Shown: positions 47,701-59,689 of the stretch, in pieces | How positions within the stretch are numbered: position 1 is the stretch's first letter | How the letters are laid out: each line of letters starts with the position of its first letter | Assembly: GCA_963853835.1 (NCBI GenBank) | Contig: OY970820.1 | Coordinates: 17,163,373 to 17,227,372 of the forward strand | Length of the DNA stretch: 64,000 bases | Direction: 5' to 3' | Source of the DNA: Calendula officinalis | Lineage: Eukaryota > Streptophyta > Magnoliopsida > Asterales > Asteraceae | Translations under genes and position numbers: made by a program | The notes under the pieces: model-generated | What the model saw: the letters and a program-made list of their open reading frames with translations, nothing else | Told to the model about the DNA's origin: nothing | Database searches by the model: none

Positions 47701-50048
47701 CTTCAGCTTCTTCTGCATGTTCAAAAAACCTCCTAATACTTTCTCCTCTTGTAATTGTAACAAAACCATCACCAACAAGAAGTCTACAATGTACACATTG
47801 CTGTCCTTTTAGTGCATGAGCTTTTACCGACAGTTCATTGCAACGACCATCTTTTCTCCATGCTCTTAAAGTGATATAACACGCATTTAAGCCTGTGAGA
47901 TCTAAACCATTTACTTTAGCTTTTACATTTAAACCCACATTTTCAAATTCTAGAATATCTGATTTCCCTTCTGCGGTACCGACTGCCCATTCATAGTGAT
48001 GATACGTTCCTGCTGAGTCAGCATAGTTTTGATGCCAATCAACCTGGATTGTGTCTTGAGTTACCTGCAAAATTCAGTTTCCAAAATTCAATATGTGGTT
48101 ATGGTTGTTAATTTATTTAATTTTTTGTTGGAGATATATACCTCATATTGGAAGCTTGTATCAGCTACACAAAACCAACTTGTGCAGCGAGCTTCTCTCC
48201 TCATGCGTTTTAATTCTTTTAGCTCCTTGAATTCACGAATAACATTCTTTCTACAATCTCTGCAGAACCTTTTGCTATCAAACCTGTTACATAAGGAGCC
48301 AAAAGATTATTAAAATAGTAACTAAATATCAAACACATATAATTAAAAAAAGGTAATGAGAAGTCAACAAGAGTTATCGGTCAAAGTCAAACCCTGAACT
48401 ATGGTAACATGTAAAGGTTTAAGGGTTTAAAATTTAAACGGTATGAATTACCAAAGGGAAACCCTGCGCATAATAGAATCAATGGGATCAACCCTAATCC
48501 TAACTTAATTGCTAATATTCTATTTCTAGCACTACACAAGCCATCAAAAACTTCTAGTTTGTTTCATTAGCAACTAATCAAATATTGTTCCACTAATGTG
48601 ATTGTACTTGTCTAATAACCACATTAAATTTCAAATGTGTTCAAGCCTTCCAGAAGACTACATCAGTACAACTGATGCCAATTTTCGAGAAAGAACCATA
48701 CCAAACTACCGAAAGGAGCACTGAAATATTTTTAATAAATTTCTAAGAAAGTTAATAGTAGGAGTATACCTATACATTAGGCGCTCCATAAAATCCTCCT
48801 CCTTCATCTTTAGAAGAGAATGGCGTGTTTCTTCTCCTAATGCAGACCAAAAATCAACCAAAGTTTCAACAGAAAGTCGTGCAGTGTGCAAGGCACATGT
48901 TTCACGGGTCCCATGACCTCTACCATACCCCACCATTCCTTGACTAATCCACCCCCTACCCCCACCCCCACATGCATCAGGATACAGTAATTCACGCTCT
49001 CGTTCCCTTGCTCTTGCACTCCCAAATACCTGAATCAGGATGAAGAAACAAAAATCAATAAAAATAAACAATTAGATGATAATAATATTAATAATAATAA
49101 TACAGTGATGTACATTTTGAAGCCCCTTGAGTGATTTTGAATATAAATAGCAATCCAGTAGGGTTAACGTTCCATCACGAGTAGTGGTTAGACCTCCCCA
49201 AGGGTGGACAGATGGATCTTGAAGATCATCACCACCTTTGTTTCTCAAGCATGTGTCTTCTATGGTTTTAGTTTTTGAGTTTTTTCTTCCATTGCAAGAA
49301 ACCTGACCAACTATTTCATCCTGCTGCAAAGACTTTCCATACATTACAATCTGCATAAAACCTTCTAGAAGCAATCCGTTGCATCTGGAGCAGTACATGT
49401 TTTTCCGAGCTTGTTCAAAAAGTGTTTGTTTATCAACTCTCAGGAGCTCATGTCGAGCTTGTGGTGATAACTCACTCCAGAACTACAATAGATATAGATT
49501 TCCAATCATTACCAAGTTTCAGTTGATTAAATATCTCAGAAGTCAGAACAATACGGAAGTTGTTCTGTATTTGACTGAAATACTACATAAAATAGGATGC
49601 ATTATAACAATCACTAAGCTGTTTAAACCAGTTACATGTCTAAACTATTCATAGAAGCTTCTTCTTAATGCTTCATAACAACTGAAACTGCTTTCACCAA
49701 CAGCAGACACCACAAAATGTTAGCTGACTAATTATGAGAAGCAGTTTAGCAACTATGGATCTAAGTAAACAGCAAAATCATAACCTAGTAACAATATTAA
49801 TAAGATCCAAAAGTAAACTCAAGTTGTTCTATGGAAATGTCAAACAATTGAGTATAAAAACAAACAAAATTACATCTGAAATAACAAAATTAAATCTAAT
49901 TAAGAACCTTCTGGAGTTGATTGCAGCTAACATCATCTCGATGCTTAGACCAAAATCCACTGGACGAAACTGGTCCATTTGACGACAACGAGTAAGACGT
50001 CGTCGTATCGCTGCCACTAAATTGACAATCATACGCTAATTCTGGCAT
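44800..50048 (-). CDS. Conserved plant protein with CxxC pairs and K/E-rich coiled coil (NST1-like annotation)
   Basis: Eight exons join in frame: 50048-49908, 49482-49114, 49029-48770, 48283-48142, 48064-47693, 47159-47028, 46943-46815 and 46368-44800, giving about 1037 residues. Order of parts: FWSKHRDDVSCNQLQKFWSE near residues 32-51; CSRC (78-81); PWGGLTTTRDGTLTLLDCYL; a Glu/Arg patch (ARARERERELLYPDACGGGG) about 175-195; CRDC (264-267); WFCVADTSFQYE; CVHC (394-397); an acidic patch EEAEEEEDDD near 430; and a strongly charged K/E/R coiled coil (about 516-570). The last 450 residues are low complexity, rich in Ser, Asn, Pro. The first 550 residues look like a family conserved across land plants; automatic annotation often calls it stress response protein NST1-like, a label that reflects the charged coil only. 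The Cys pairs suggest metal binding; function is unknown to me. Confidence 0.85.
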
Positions 50049-50350
50049 CGCTTTTTTTAACCTCTCGCACATTCCTTAATCAAATTCTCCATTTACCGAA
50101 TCCAGACTCCGATTAAAAACAAATATTCTTCACAGATTTCTAATAGAATTGACAATCTGATCCAAAAAGTTGAAATAAATAAATGAATTAACAAATTATA
50201 TTCGATCGTTTATTGACGTTATATTTTCAATTCAATCTGAATTATTAGAGATGATTGATCGATTGACAGGTTTACCTGATGAAATTATTCGTTGGAAGGA
50301 TCTGTAGGAATTTAGAAAGCGAGAAAGAGGCGAATGAAGAAGGCAGGGAA
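50049..50350 (-). other. 5' leader region of the NST1-like gene with probable UTR intron
   Basis: On the minus strand a CATCAG/GTAAAC donor occurs at 50276/50275, suggesting a non-coding first exon upstream and a UTR intron ending before the start codon at 50048. The acceptor was not fixed. Confidence 0.4.
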
Positions 50351-50624
50351 TTTCGATGAGATTTAGTTGTGTGCGTATATATTTGTTGTGTTGTATGTAT
50401 ATGTGGAGAGAAGGAGAGAGAAAAGATGTGTGCATCGAGCATGGGTGCACGGTAACATGGAGGGACTGTTATTATTTTATTTACTTTAGAATTATTTATT
50501 ACATGTTAATTTATTTTGATTGTATATTTATTTGTGTCATGTTAACATAGAATTTAAAATGATTTCATTTATGAACAAAAAAAAAAAAAACTCAAATAAA
50601 TCATATTTTAATGTAGCATTATCT

Positions 50625-51492
50625 CTTTGGGGACGGGCCAATTGGCGCCACCACCCCGAAGGGATCCAGTGCCCAACTGCCGATTCCTTCCGGAATTGCT
50701 GTACAAAATCAAGTTGTCGGGTCGGGTTAGACTCTTATCGAGTCGGGCCCGTCGAGTTTGCAGTTAAAATAATCTAACCTGAACCCAACTTATAAGGAAT
50801 TTGGTTGGTTGAGTTGACTCGATCAGGTTAGTCAAGTTATATAGTTCCACCTATAAGAAATACAAAAAACTTGGTAATGAGTCTTTTGGTAATTATTTAA
50901 AAATGAAGCTCGATCGAGTTTGATAATTACTCACATTAATAAGTCAATTTATTATTTTAAATACAATCGTTTGTGTTATTATCTAACTGAATTATATAAT
51001 GACAACAGTTTGTAATTCATACTAATTAGAACCGCATAAAACAACAGTAACTAGTTTAACTAACAACTTTATAAATGCAAACATACTTCAAACTATTTCA
51101 ATTATTATTTAATATACACAAAAGTAGTTAGAACTTTCATTTTTATTATATTAATCAATTATTAAATAAATATGCGTAAGACACTAATTACTTTAAATAA
51201 CAACTTTATAAATGCGAAAATACTTTAAATTAACATATTTGATGATGCCGGGTGCAATCGGGCCCACCCGATAAAGGTAAGAAACCCTAACTCGATACCC
51301 GACACGATGCTAATGTCTAGTTTGTCGAGTTGGGTTTAGAAATAGATATCAACATAAGACTCGAATAGAAGAACACGCCCGCTCCAACTAGCATAATCGT
51401 GTTCGGGTTCGAGTTGAGTCGGGGTGACCTTTTTGACACCCTTAGTCACCACCTGCGTGGTTTCGTGAGCTTTGGTGACGGGCCAATTGGCG
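50625..51492. repeat. 23-bp direct repeats flanking a hAT-like element
   Basis: CTTTGG(G/T)GACGGGCCAATTGG plus CG occurs at 50625-50647 and 51470-51492, with a single mismatch. The hAT-like element lies between them. The repeats are far longer than any hAT target duplication. Confidence 0.6.
50695..51444. mobile_element. hAT-like element, degraded copy of the 31846 family
   Basis: Left side GTTGTCGGGTCGGGTTAGAC and right side ending TTTTTGACACCCTTA match the two ends of 31846-32553, and the CCCGA/TCGGG-rich subterminal parts and AT-rich centre are in the same order. The left terminus is eroded. No 8-bp duplication was found. Confidence 0.6.
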
Positions 51493-52521
51493 ACCGATAG
51501 CATTATGCGTTAACAAAATGTTATATTGTTATAATGTAATATTTCTGGTTTTCAACAAGAAAAAGGCAGTTTGTTTTAAAACAATAATTACACACTCAAA
51601 CATAGTTTTCAATTATGCAACCTGAAAAATATAAACACCGCACGATTTGGTACACGTTCTTGCAATAATATATTACTAGTAGATTGGTTCTATGAAATAA
51701 AAAGTTGTGTCATACTTTATAAATAGTGTTGTCATATTGTCGAGATAGTGACAGCCCTTAGCCACTTACAAATCACGCCCTTCATCCCTACCCCAAGTTT
51801 AATACTTCCTCTTGTTATAAGTAATACATTTAGGGTTTTGTAGTTTTTAAGAATAAAAAGTGTAATGAATATTAGATTAAATTATATAGTTAGTGGGAGA
51901 TCGGTTCCGTACATCTTGATTAAGTAAGTTTAATGATATTTAAAGCAAACGTAGGATGAACTAAAAATTTCACTATATTTAATAAGATAGTTATAAGGTG
52001 TGTGACCCACTACTTTTTACCAAATAAAGTAAGTTTTCAAAATATATCACTTTTTACCAAATGCTGGGGAGGACGCGTCGGGCTTGGCTTCATGTAAGGG
52101 AGGGGATGTGTCATTTGAAGGGACGGAGGTTGGGACGCACCCCCTTACGCTCAGTCTTATAGTGTTTGTTCATGGTTAAAACTAGATAGAAGTTGCTTTT
52201 TTACCTTTTTCAGTTAGGTAATGGACTATAACATCGCGTACATACATACCCCTTGCATCATTTTTGTCAGAAGTTGAAATTAACTAACATTGATTAATTA
52301 TGTTAGGTCATATGATTATAGTTGAACGAAAACGATGTGGTTGATATGATTAAATCATGGTATTTTGTACATGGGTAATGAAACTTTTGTCACATGTGAT
52401 TAGTTCTCTCAGAACATTACGAGAGTCAGGACACAACTTCTAGGTGTTGCTTATATCCCCGATTGTTTATTGATTGCTTATGATTTATAGTGAAGTTTTG
52501 TGTTTCCTCATTTGTGAATGT
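51493..52521. other. Intergenic AT-rich DNA with a decayed MITE
   Basis: No gene. A damaged Stowaway-like element is listed separately. Confidence 0.45.
51805..52056. mobile_element. Decayed Stowaway-like MITE
   Basis: The left end CTTCCTCTTGTTATAAGTAA and internal GTAAGTTTTCAAAATATATC resemble the 32799 and 40681 copies. The right terminus is missing or replaced by unrelated GC-richer DNA after 52060. Confidence 0.45.
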
Positions 52522-52642
52522 GTTTTTTTTAATGACCAGTTAATAAGTTAATGGTTCGAGCCTAGACAGTGACATCTACAAGGGACAATATGCCTTCCTC
52601 GAACCCTCCACCTATAGGAAATAAACCCCACCACCTATGTGA
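52522..52642 (-). mobile_element. 5'-truncated SINE (family of 38293-38481)
   Basis: On the minus strand it reads GGTTCGAGGAAGGCATATTG, CTTGTAGATGTCACTGTC, GGCTCGAACCATTAACTTAT and an A-tail (poly-T at 52523-52530 on plus). It lacks the A and B boxes. Confidence 0.6.
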
Positions 52643-53021
52643 TTGTGCTGATTTACCATTTGATCACTTTGTTAATGGTGATAAACTACTATAGTTAGTT
52701 TTTCTGGTATGAGTCATACAGAATAATGTGTGTTTATAAACATGTCATTTTGTACAATTTCATCTTTTTGCCTTTTTGGTCATGTAATTAAGCTTGAAAG
52801 GCTTAACTGGAATGGCACTGGGCCGGGTAATGACATCCATGCCCCTGAACCCGCTAACTGAGCCTGACCCTTTTTGATCTATTATTACCCAACTGGCCCA
52901 TTTTACTATATCTATTTTTTTCATGATAAGGAAGGCAATTGGACTGTTATTTCTCATAATGAATTACTGAAATACTCAGCCCATTGTGGAATACGAATGT
53001 AAACAAATTGCTAAAACAAAT

Positions 53022-53216
53022 CACAAGAGTGGTGCTAGTTGCACTTGGTCTCAATAAGAGTGAAATTCTCATGAGATCTTAGGTTCAATCTATGCTATAA
53101 GCAAAGAAAACATCTCATGTGGCAACGGAGGTTCACCCACGCCGATTCTGGGCTACCCGAAAGTGAGTGGTCACCCTATGATTAGTCGGCTCGCAAAAAA
53201 AAAAAAAAAAAAAAAA
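53022..53216 (+). mobile_element. tRNA-derived SINE, second family, with 13-bp target duplication
   Basis: The direct repeat TGCTAAAACAAAT (53009-53021 and 53217-53229) is perfect. The head has GTGCTAGTTGCACTTGG (A-box position) and GGTTCAATC (B box). The body ends GATTAGTCGGCTCGC followed by a long A-tail. A 3' fragment of the same family is at 33661. Confidence 0.8.
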
Positions 53217-53229
53217 TGCTAAAACAAAT

Positions 53230-54839
53230 TGTGTGTGTTTGATCTTTTGTTTTTCTACTTTTTTTAACAAACAAATGGTTGAAGACGCATAAAATTAGTC
53301 ATAGAGAAACAAACCTGAGGTTGCTGAAACAATATGTCACCACTATCGTTTATATTTTTTATCTTCTTATTTAAGGCTGCTCTGTTTCTTCGAGTCCTTT
53401 ATATTCATTGTTATGGAGAAAATGTAAGATTTAAAATAGCTAAAAACAAGAAAAAAGCAAGTAATAATACAAGTTAACATGTAAAAAATTGTACCTTCTG
53501 GTTTAATTGCTCTTGAATCACATAATTATACGTGGTTTGAGCCTGTAAAACAAGATGGTTGAACATCTACTCAACAAGGAACTAACTGGAGAAACTTCAT
53601 TATATAAAAATTATTGTTAATGCGATAAAAAAACATATAATTATCTATGTCACGTTTATTAATTTACATTTGAATAAGACACTTCGTGTTTAGAGAAAAC
53701 ACACGTCAACTAAACCATGAATTTTGATTCTCAAATATACAAAGTGGACCAAAATATATGATTTCCTTAGGGATCACCATTGCTATCATAGTTAATCTAA
53801 ATTTTAATGATACATGTGAAAGACGGGTGATTATAAATCTTTTTTTTAAAGCTTAATTAGTAAACATCAAATCAAGGACCCCATGAAAACATAGGTTTCG
53901 AGAAGATAATTATTTGGACAAAAGGAAAGAACTGAAAGATGTATTAAAGGTTGCCATTTTTAGTTGTATCAAATTATCATGCATAAGCATCTTTGATTTT
54001 CAAATCCCTAAATATTAATAAAAAAACCTTTAAAGGTTAGAATTCTCATATCCTTCGTTTGGGGGAATTAGATACCCTTATCGTTTTTTTTCTTTCTAAA
54101 AGTTGAGTGTTGATAATACTTCAACTAAACGTATGTAATAATAGAGCAATAATTATACATTAGATTATATTAAAGATTTAAAATAGTAACCATATGTATA
54201 TGTAGATTTTATGCGTAAAAACATGAAGTGCGAGTTTTACGGGTACACGATAATAGAGCAAAACCGTGATAGTCTCACTCCCAAAATGTATGAATACATC
54301 TCTGTGACACAAATATGCCATCACACACAAGTCTGATATCCTTTTAGAGGCAGCCTCTATATATACTCTCGGGTAGAGGAATGATTATCTCCCTATTGCT
54401 TGGCTTTGTCATGATTGAATACCCTTGATCCAAGTACTTGGTGATGGTTTTGGAGAGGACCACATTGGTAAAGCCAAAGGCAAAAGGCCTTGGTCCACCA
54501 TAGCAAGTGTTGTATGGACTTAAAAGCTTCAATATTTATCTTACTAAAAGGTTTACGTGCGTGTAGGGCCAAAAGACAGGTACTAATGAATCAAAACTTA
54601 AAAAAAAAAAAAACATGTTAGCAATGGTCAAAGTCGTATGACATTCATGTTGACGTTGTCAATGATTCAAAAAGTATATATACAAAATAAAAACTTGTTC
54701 TTATATTCTTTTTATAATTATGTCCACCACAAACCATACATGTTGATGTTGAAGATAGATTATAGTATCTAATATAAAGGGTATTTTATCTATATCCCTT
54801 TTTCAGAAAATATTATTTTGAAAATTATATAGTGTTGAC
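53230..54839. other. Intergenic AT-rich DNA, no supported gene
   Basis: Short coding-like stretches on the minus strand (about 53520-53550 and 54344-54532) could not be assembled into a gene or tied to a domain. Confidence 0.4.
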
Positions 54840-55253
54840 CAAGGTTCTAGAAAGCGTAAGGCGTGGCGTGGCGGCACCATCAAACCTCAGTCAAGGCGAG
54901 CCATGGCGGGCCATGGCGTTTTTTAAGGCGTGATTTAAGGCGGCAAATTTTTTATATAATTTATATATATACGTATATTAAATTAAAAAATTATATAGAT
55001 CTATTGATTTATATAACAATTCATATATAAAGCTCATAAAAAAATATTACATTTAAATTTATAATTATATATTTTATAATTTTTTAAAAAAAAAATCATT
55101 TTTCACAGCCGCCTTCAAGAAAACTCGCCATAAGGCGCGCCTTATCGCGCCTTATCTCACGCCACGCCTAGCCTAGCCACCATGGTCTGTTTCGTAACGT
55201 CGACGCCGCACCTCACGCATTGGCGCCGCCATGGCGCGCCTTTTAGAACCTTG
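54840..55253. mobile_element. hAT-type MITE with 8-bp target duplication
   Basis: It begins CAAGGTTCTAGAAAGCG and ends with the complement CGCGCCTTTTAGAACCTTG. The 8-bp flank GTGTTGAC is identical at 54832-54839 and 55254-55261. Both ends are rich in GGCG/CGCC words that can pair over long stretches; the core (54950-55090) is almost pure AT. Length is 414 bp, with no coding capacity. Confidence 0.88.
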
Positions 55254-55261
55254 GTGTTGAC

Positions 55262-55950
55262 TCTCTTAATTATTGATGGACATATGGAAAAACACTCTCA
55301 CTCGTAACTTAACTCAAAACATCATTTTAGGACCCACTAAGATATTCATTACTCACAAAATATCTCAAATTCAATTCCCGCATCAGCGGCCTCGCACCCA
55401 CCTTCGTGCAAACCACACACGGTGTGGTGGCGATGTCAGATGGAGGTGCCACAGAGGTCTGCACACACCTGCGCGTGACTACACGCGATGCTCTTAGAAT
55501 GACACAAGATCGAGTGTTCAATTCTGAAAAGACAAAGGTGTTTAATTATAAGTAGGTGGCCGGAGAGTGTGTGGGGCTGCATGGTTATACGAAGTATATA
55601 TCAGAGGGTACAATCCATCATTTAAAGGGCTTGTGGGTTTCAAACCAAAACCACCCATGAAAACGACTATTCTCTTTAGACTACTTATGATCAAAAGTCA
55701 GAAAAAAAAGAGTAATGAATAGAGAGTGGTAGAGGGAAGGATAATACAATATACGACAAAATACATTTTATTACCTTAAAGTTGGTTGGCTGAATCCTCT
55801 GCTATCATGTACTATCAAAGGTGCAACATGATATATTAATTTGGCTAAAAACTTGTCATTCTCGCATAGTCGCATTTCCAAAGAAAATAGCATGATGACC
55901 AAACCAATTGCTAGGAGCTTTCTTATATATTATTATTTACGAGACAACAT
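55262..55950. other. Intergenic region, nothing recognised
   Basis: A moderately GC-rich patch at 55375-55495 opens short frames on both strands without a recognisable domain. Confidence 0.4.
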
Positions 55951-55951
55951 G

Positions 55952-55970
55952 GCCCGTGCGATGCACGGGC
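55952..55970. repeat. GC hairpin in AT-rich DNA, Helitron-end-like
   Basis: GCCCGTGC, loop GAT, GCACGGGC: a perfect 8-bp stem. Such hairpins close plant Helitrons, but no CTRR end follows at the usual distance on either strand. Confidence 0.4.
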
Positions 55971-57439
55971 TTTGTTCATAATAAACAATTTTTTGAACGT
56001 AAATTGTATATATTATATTGGTGTAACGTGCAAAGTATCTAAAACATGATCACAATTTACCCGTATCACCTATTTATTTAAATGAGAAGGGGGAAAAGAC
56101 GATAAAAACTAATTTTGGGTCGACGTGTTCCAAAATTGAATAAAACATATACAATATATATTATTATAATTTATGTATGCTAACAAATGCTACATTCAAA
56201 CTTGAAACTCATTTTATCTTTATATATTATTATACGCTTGGGGTTCTGATATGATATGATGTTTTGTCACTAAATTTGTGGTCATGGACCTGTGCGGCAT
56301 GTTGTATTGATGTTGTTACCTTGATCTGCAAAATAAAAATAATGGTAGTTGTAATTATACATTAGAATTCTAAATAGAATATCGAATCATATCACACTAA
56401 GTACAAATCTTGATCCATATTGTAAGAAAACCTTGTCAACTTATTTATATTGGAGAAAACACTAAGTTTATTGTTGGGATAATTGTGAGTGTGATTTTTG
56501 ATACATATGTTTTTATAGGAAAGTTAAAATGTAACATATGATTCTTGAACTTCTACTATTTATTTCACTTAATAAATTTTACTTAATTGTTGTATATGAA
56601 TAGTTTGATTTATATTTATTAAAAAAACTTTTGATATGACAATTTAATGGAGTTATTAGTTTTTAATATATTTTTAATTACATTATTTCTTATTGTCATT
56701 TAATTATTGTAATTAAATGCTACTTCAAACATGAAACTTATTTTTTAAATTTATATAGATAGATAATTTACTAATAATTACTTCAAGACTTTACATATGA
56801 TACTTTAAGTTTATTAGTCATAATTGTTTATTATTCATATGTATGACCAAAATTTAACTTTTATTTATATTAAATAAATGTTATTAAATGTTAAATTTTT
56901 TATTATAAAATAGTTTTTTATTACCTATATTAATTTACTTAAACAACTGAAATTGTATTTAATGAATCTTATAAATTAATAAAGAATGAAGCTCATTAAT
57001 GATTATTTATACATTTTTAGGAATATTTGAGCTTATTAAATGTCTTTTATCTCATGCCCTTATGGCATGAATTAGCCAAACCCATTTACTAATAATTATT
57101 TCAAGACTTTTCATATGACAATTTATCTTTATTAGTCATAATTATTTATTATTCATATTTATGACCAATATTCAACTTTTTTTCATATTTATATTAAACA
57201 AATGTAATTAAATGGTACATTAGTTTAGACATTATTTCATGACTTTTGATATGACAATTTAATAAAGTTATTAGTTTTTATTGTATTTTTTATTACAATA
57301 GTATTTTTCATTACATCAACTTATTAATCATATTTATGATAAACTTTACTTTAGTTTATTACTGATAATCATAATCATAATCATAAAATTTTCTAATAAT
57401 TATTTTAACACTCATGATAAGTCAATTTGTTAGTTTTTA

Positions 57440-57441
<2 letters not shown>

Positions 57442-57514
<73 letters not shown>
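57442..57514. repeat. (TA)n microsatellite
   Basis: About 36 TA units. Confidence 0.95.
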
Positions 57515-57517
<3 letters not shown>

Positions 57518-57715
57518 TTTATTACTTATATTCATTTACTAATAATATTATTTCAAGACTTTTGAGTTTATTACTTATATTTATTACTAATAATATACAT
57601 AAGTTTATTACTTATATGTTTACTACTATTATGTATGTTATTATTTAGTTTAATTTACTACTATTATTTAACATAGAATTTGCTAATATAAATTTTAGTA
57701 CTACATTTAAATATC

Positions 57716-57788
57716 TAAGTAATTAATGCTTCTTCAAACTTGGAACTTAATATTTAAGTTCCAAGTTTAAAGAAGCATTAATTACTTA
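57716..57788. repeat. 73-bp near-perfect palindrome
   Basis: 35-bp arms (57716-57750 and 57754-57788) differ at one base and flank a 3-nt spacer TAT. The arm contains the AATGCTTCTTCAAACTTGG motif seen as single copies elsewhere in the cluster. Confidence 0.9.
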
Positions 57789-57885
57789 ATTTACTACTAT
57801 TATTTATGTTATTATTTAATTTACTACTATTATTTATGTTATTATTTAATTTAATTTACTACTATTATTTAACATAGAGTTTACT
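57780..57885. repeat. Short tandem repeat around TTTACTACTATTATTTATG
   Basis: Three units of about 34-40 bp, each TTTACTACTATTATTTATG or a close variant followed by TTATTATTTAA. Confidence 0.6.
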
Positions 57886-57954
57886 ACTAAAAATTTTATA
57901 AATTTTGTTATAGTTTATAATATGTACCTCAATTAAATGTTCAAAATTATAGTT

Positions 57955-58115
57955 TGTTATCTAATATGTCATGAATCTCTATGGTTACGTCCAATTCGGG
58001 GAGATTATTGTGCCTCACTTAGAAAACCAAAGACTAAAAGATAGCTCCATTGTCGTAAAAAGTGCATCCAGCAGGAATCGAACCTATGAATTTGCCCGGT
58101 TGGGCGCTTACTACC
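57955..58115 (-). mobile_element. SINE-like tRNA-derived sequence
   Basis: On the minus strand, GGTAGTAAGCGCCCAACCGG is followed by the B-box-like GGTTCGATTCCTGCTGG. A body without a clear A-tail continues to about 57960. The spacing between boxes is short, so the head may be rearranged. Confidence 0.45.
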
Positions 58116-59003
58116 TATCATTTCAAGACTTTTGATATAAAAATTTGATGGGGTTATTAGTTTTTACTATATTTTTTATTACATTAATTTCTCATTTTTA
58201 TGACAAAACTCAACTTTTAAATATATTAATTCATTTATATTTACAAATATCTAAGCGAACACAAATATGAAAATGAAGGATCTTGTTTGTTAGTGCAAAC
58301 TTTGCTACATATTGATAATTAATGTAATGTACAATGTGACTTGCATTCACCTCCGATCATCATTATTTATTCCTATTGTTTCTCGTTTGTGTTGTCATCA
58401 TGCCTTGTGTTGCCCAACGATCGTATCTCGACCCACATGTATAGCTATTGTTTTGTGTTATAATCAAAAAAATTAGATGATATAAGATATAATCAAAAAA
58501 TTAGACGATATAATCAAAGATTAGACGATATAATCAAAGAATTATGAGGAATTGAATCATACCAATTTGAGTATAAGATATTGTGTAATCATCATAGTAG
58601 CATCGCCTGAGATAGTAGATCCTACAAAATAAACAAACATAAATTAAACGATGTATCAATACACAAAAAACATTTAAAAATCGAGACATACATCGTTCAC
58701 CGATTCGTCAAAATGAATTTCTTAATAAGAGAATAGATGAGTGAGATTAACAACCACACTTACCTATTTATACTAAATGTGTCATTTTTAATGTGTATGA
58801 AAAAATTAAATATGTGTCTTTACACATGCTTGAAACTAAAACCTATATATTAAGTATAACAATTTAATTTAAATTAATTAATCTTAAACTGTGACACTTC
58901 ATCTACTTGAATAGTTTTTAATGATTAAATCATCTAATTAAATAATTTTAAGAGTAAATACAACATCAAACATGAAAATCGTTTTTTATCTTATATAGAA
59001 TAT

Positions 59004-59330
59004 AGATATATATCTACAAATGGTGAAAATATTGTCATTTTTCTTGTTTTTTTTAATAAATATTTGACATCATGCGTTCTTACCTTATAAATTTTGTTGT
59101 TATGTAGTTAAATTTTAATCATAACGTAGATAGTCAACTAATTATGCGATTCAGAAATGCATGGACATCATTATTTGTTATGCTTATATATATAAGATAT
59201 ATATCTACAAATGGTGAAAATATTGTCATTGTTCTGGGTTATTTTTAATAAATATTTGACATTATGCGTTTTTACCTTACAAATTTTGCGATTCAGAAAT
59301 GTATGAGCATCATTATTTGTTATGTTTATG
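59004..59330. repeat. Direct duplication with internal deletion
   Basis: AGATATATATCTACAAATGG starts two copies at 59004 and 59195. Both continue through TTTGACAT(C/T)ATGCGTT and GCGATTCAGAAATG to ATTATTTGTTATG. The second lacks about 55 bp present in the first. Confidence 0.75.
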
Positions 59331-59689
59331 AAATATTGTTTATGGTAAGACTTTTGATATTACAATTTATTAATTTATTATTTCTTATAAATGGATTTAT
59401 TATATTATTTTTATTAATATTAAATGCATGGTAATAAATGCAACTTCAAACTTGAAACTCAATTTATATAGATATATAGATGTGTGTTACAAAAATATTT
59501 ATCTTTTAAAAATATATTATTGCAAATTTTTCTATGTCATTTTATATTCGTGCATGCATTTATAACTGTTTTAATTTGTCAAATATTTAGATACGGTTGG
59601 GTCGCTAAAAAGAATCCTCCATTAAAGGTATTTAATGAAGATAAAAAGGCAAATAGTTAGAAGATAATCTGAGGATCAGTTCCTCAGAT

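Larger units (their letters stand above)
55971..59640. repeat. AT-rich repeat cluster with recurring TTCAAACTTGAAACT motif
   Basis: Variants of AAATGCTACTTCAAACTTG followed by AAACT(C/T)A-TTT and a TATATAGATA run recur near 56190, 56718, 57726 (inverted pair), 58958 (diverged) and 59428. Phrases such as TTTCAAGACTTTTGATATGACAATTTA recur with changes between them. No gene is visible. This looks like several decayed copies of one non-coding element. Confidence 0.5.

Noticed and set aside
53300..53560. Two exon-like stretches on the minus strand with plausible splice sites (AQTTYNYVIQEQLNQK and a downstream block)
   Set aside because: The reading phases cannot be joined without a stop, and neither stretch matches a domain I recognise.
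54344..54532. Minus-strand frame with GGPRPFAFG, reminiscent of the haem-loop region of a cytochrome P450
   Set aside because: The haem-binding Cys is absent, flanking residues do not fit, and no neighbouring exons with P450 motifs were found.
55273..55521. Open frames on both strands in a GC-richer patch
   Set aside because: Both translations are low complexity and complementary, with no domain and no splice support.
57955..58115. Functional tRNA gene on the minus strand
   Set aside because: Only A- and B-box-like words are present. Box spacing is short and the arms do not form a cloverleaf, so a SINE origin is likelier.
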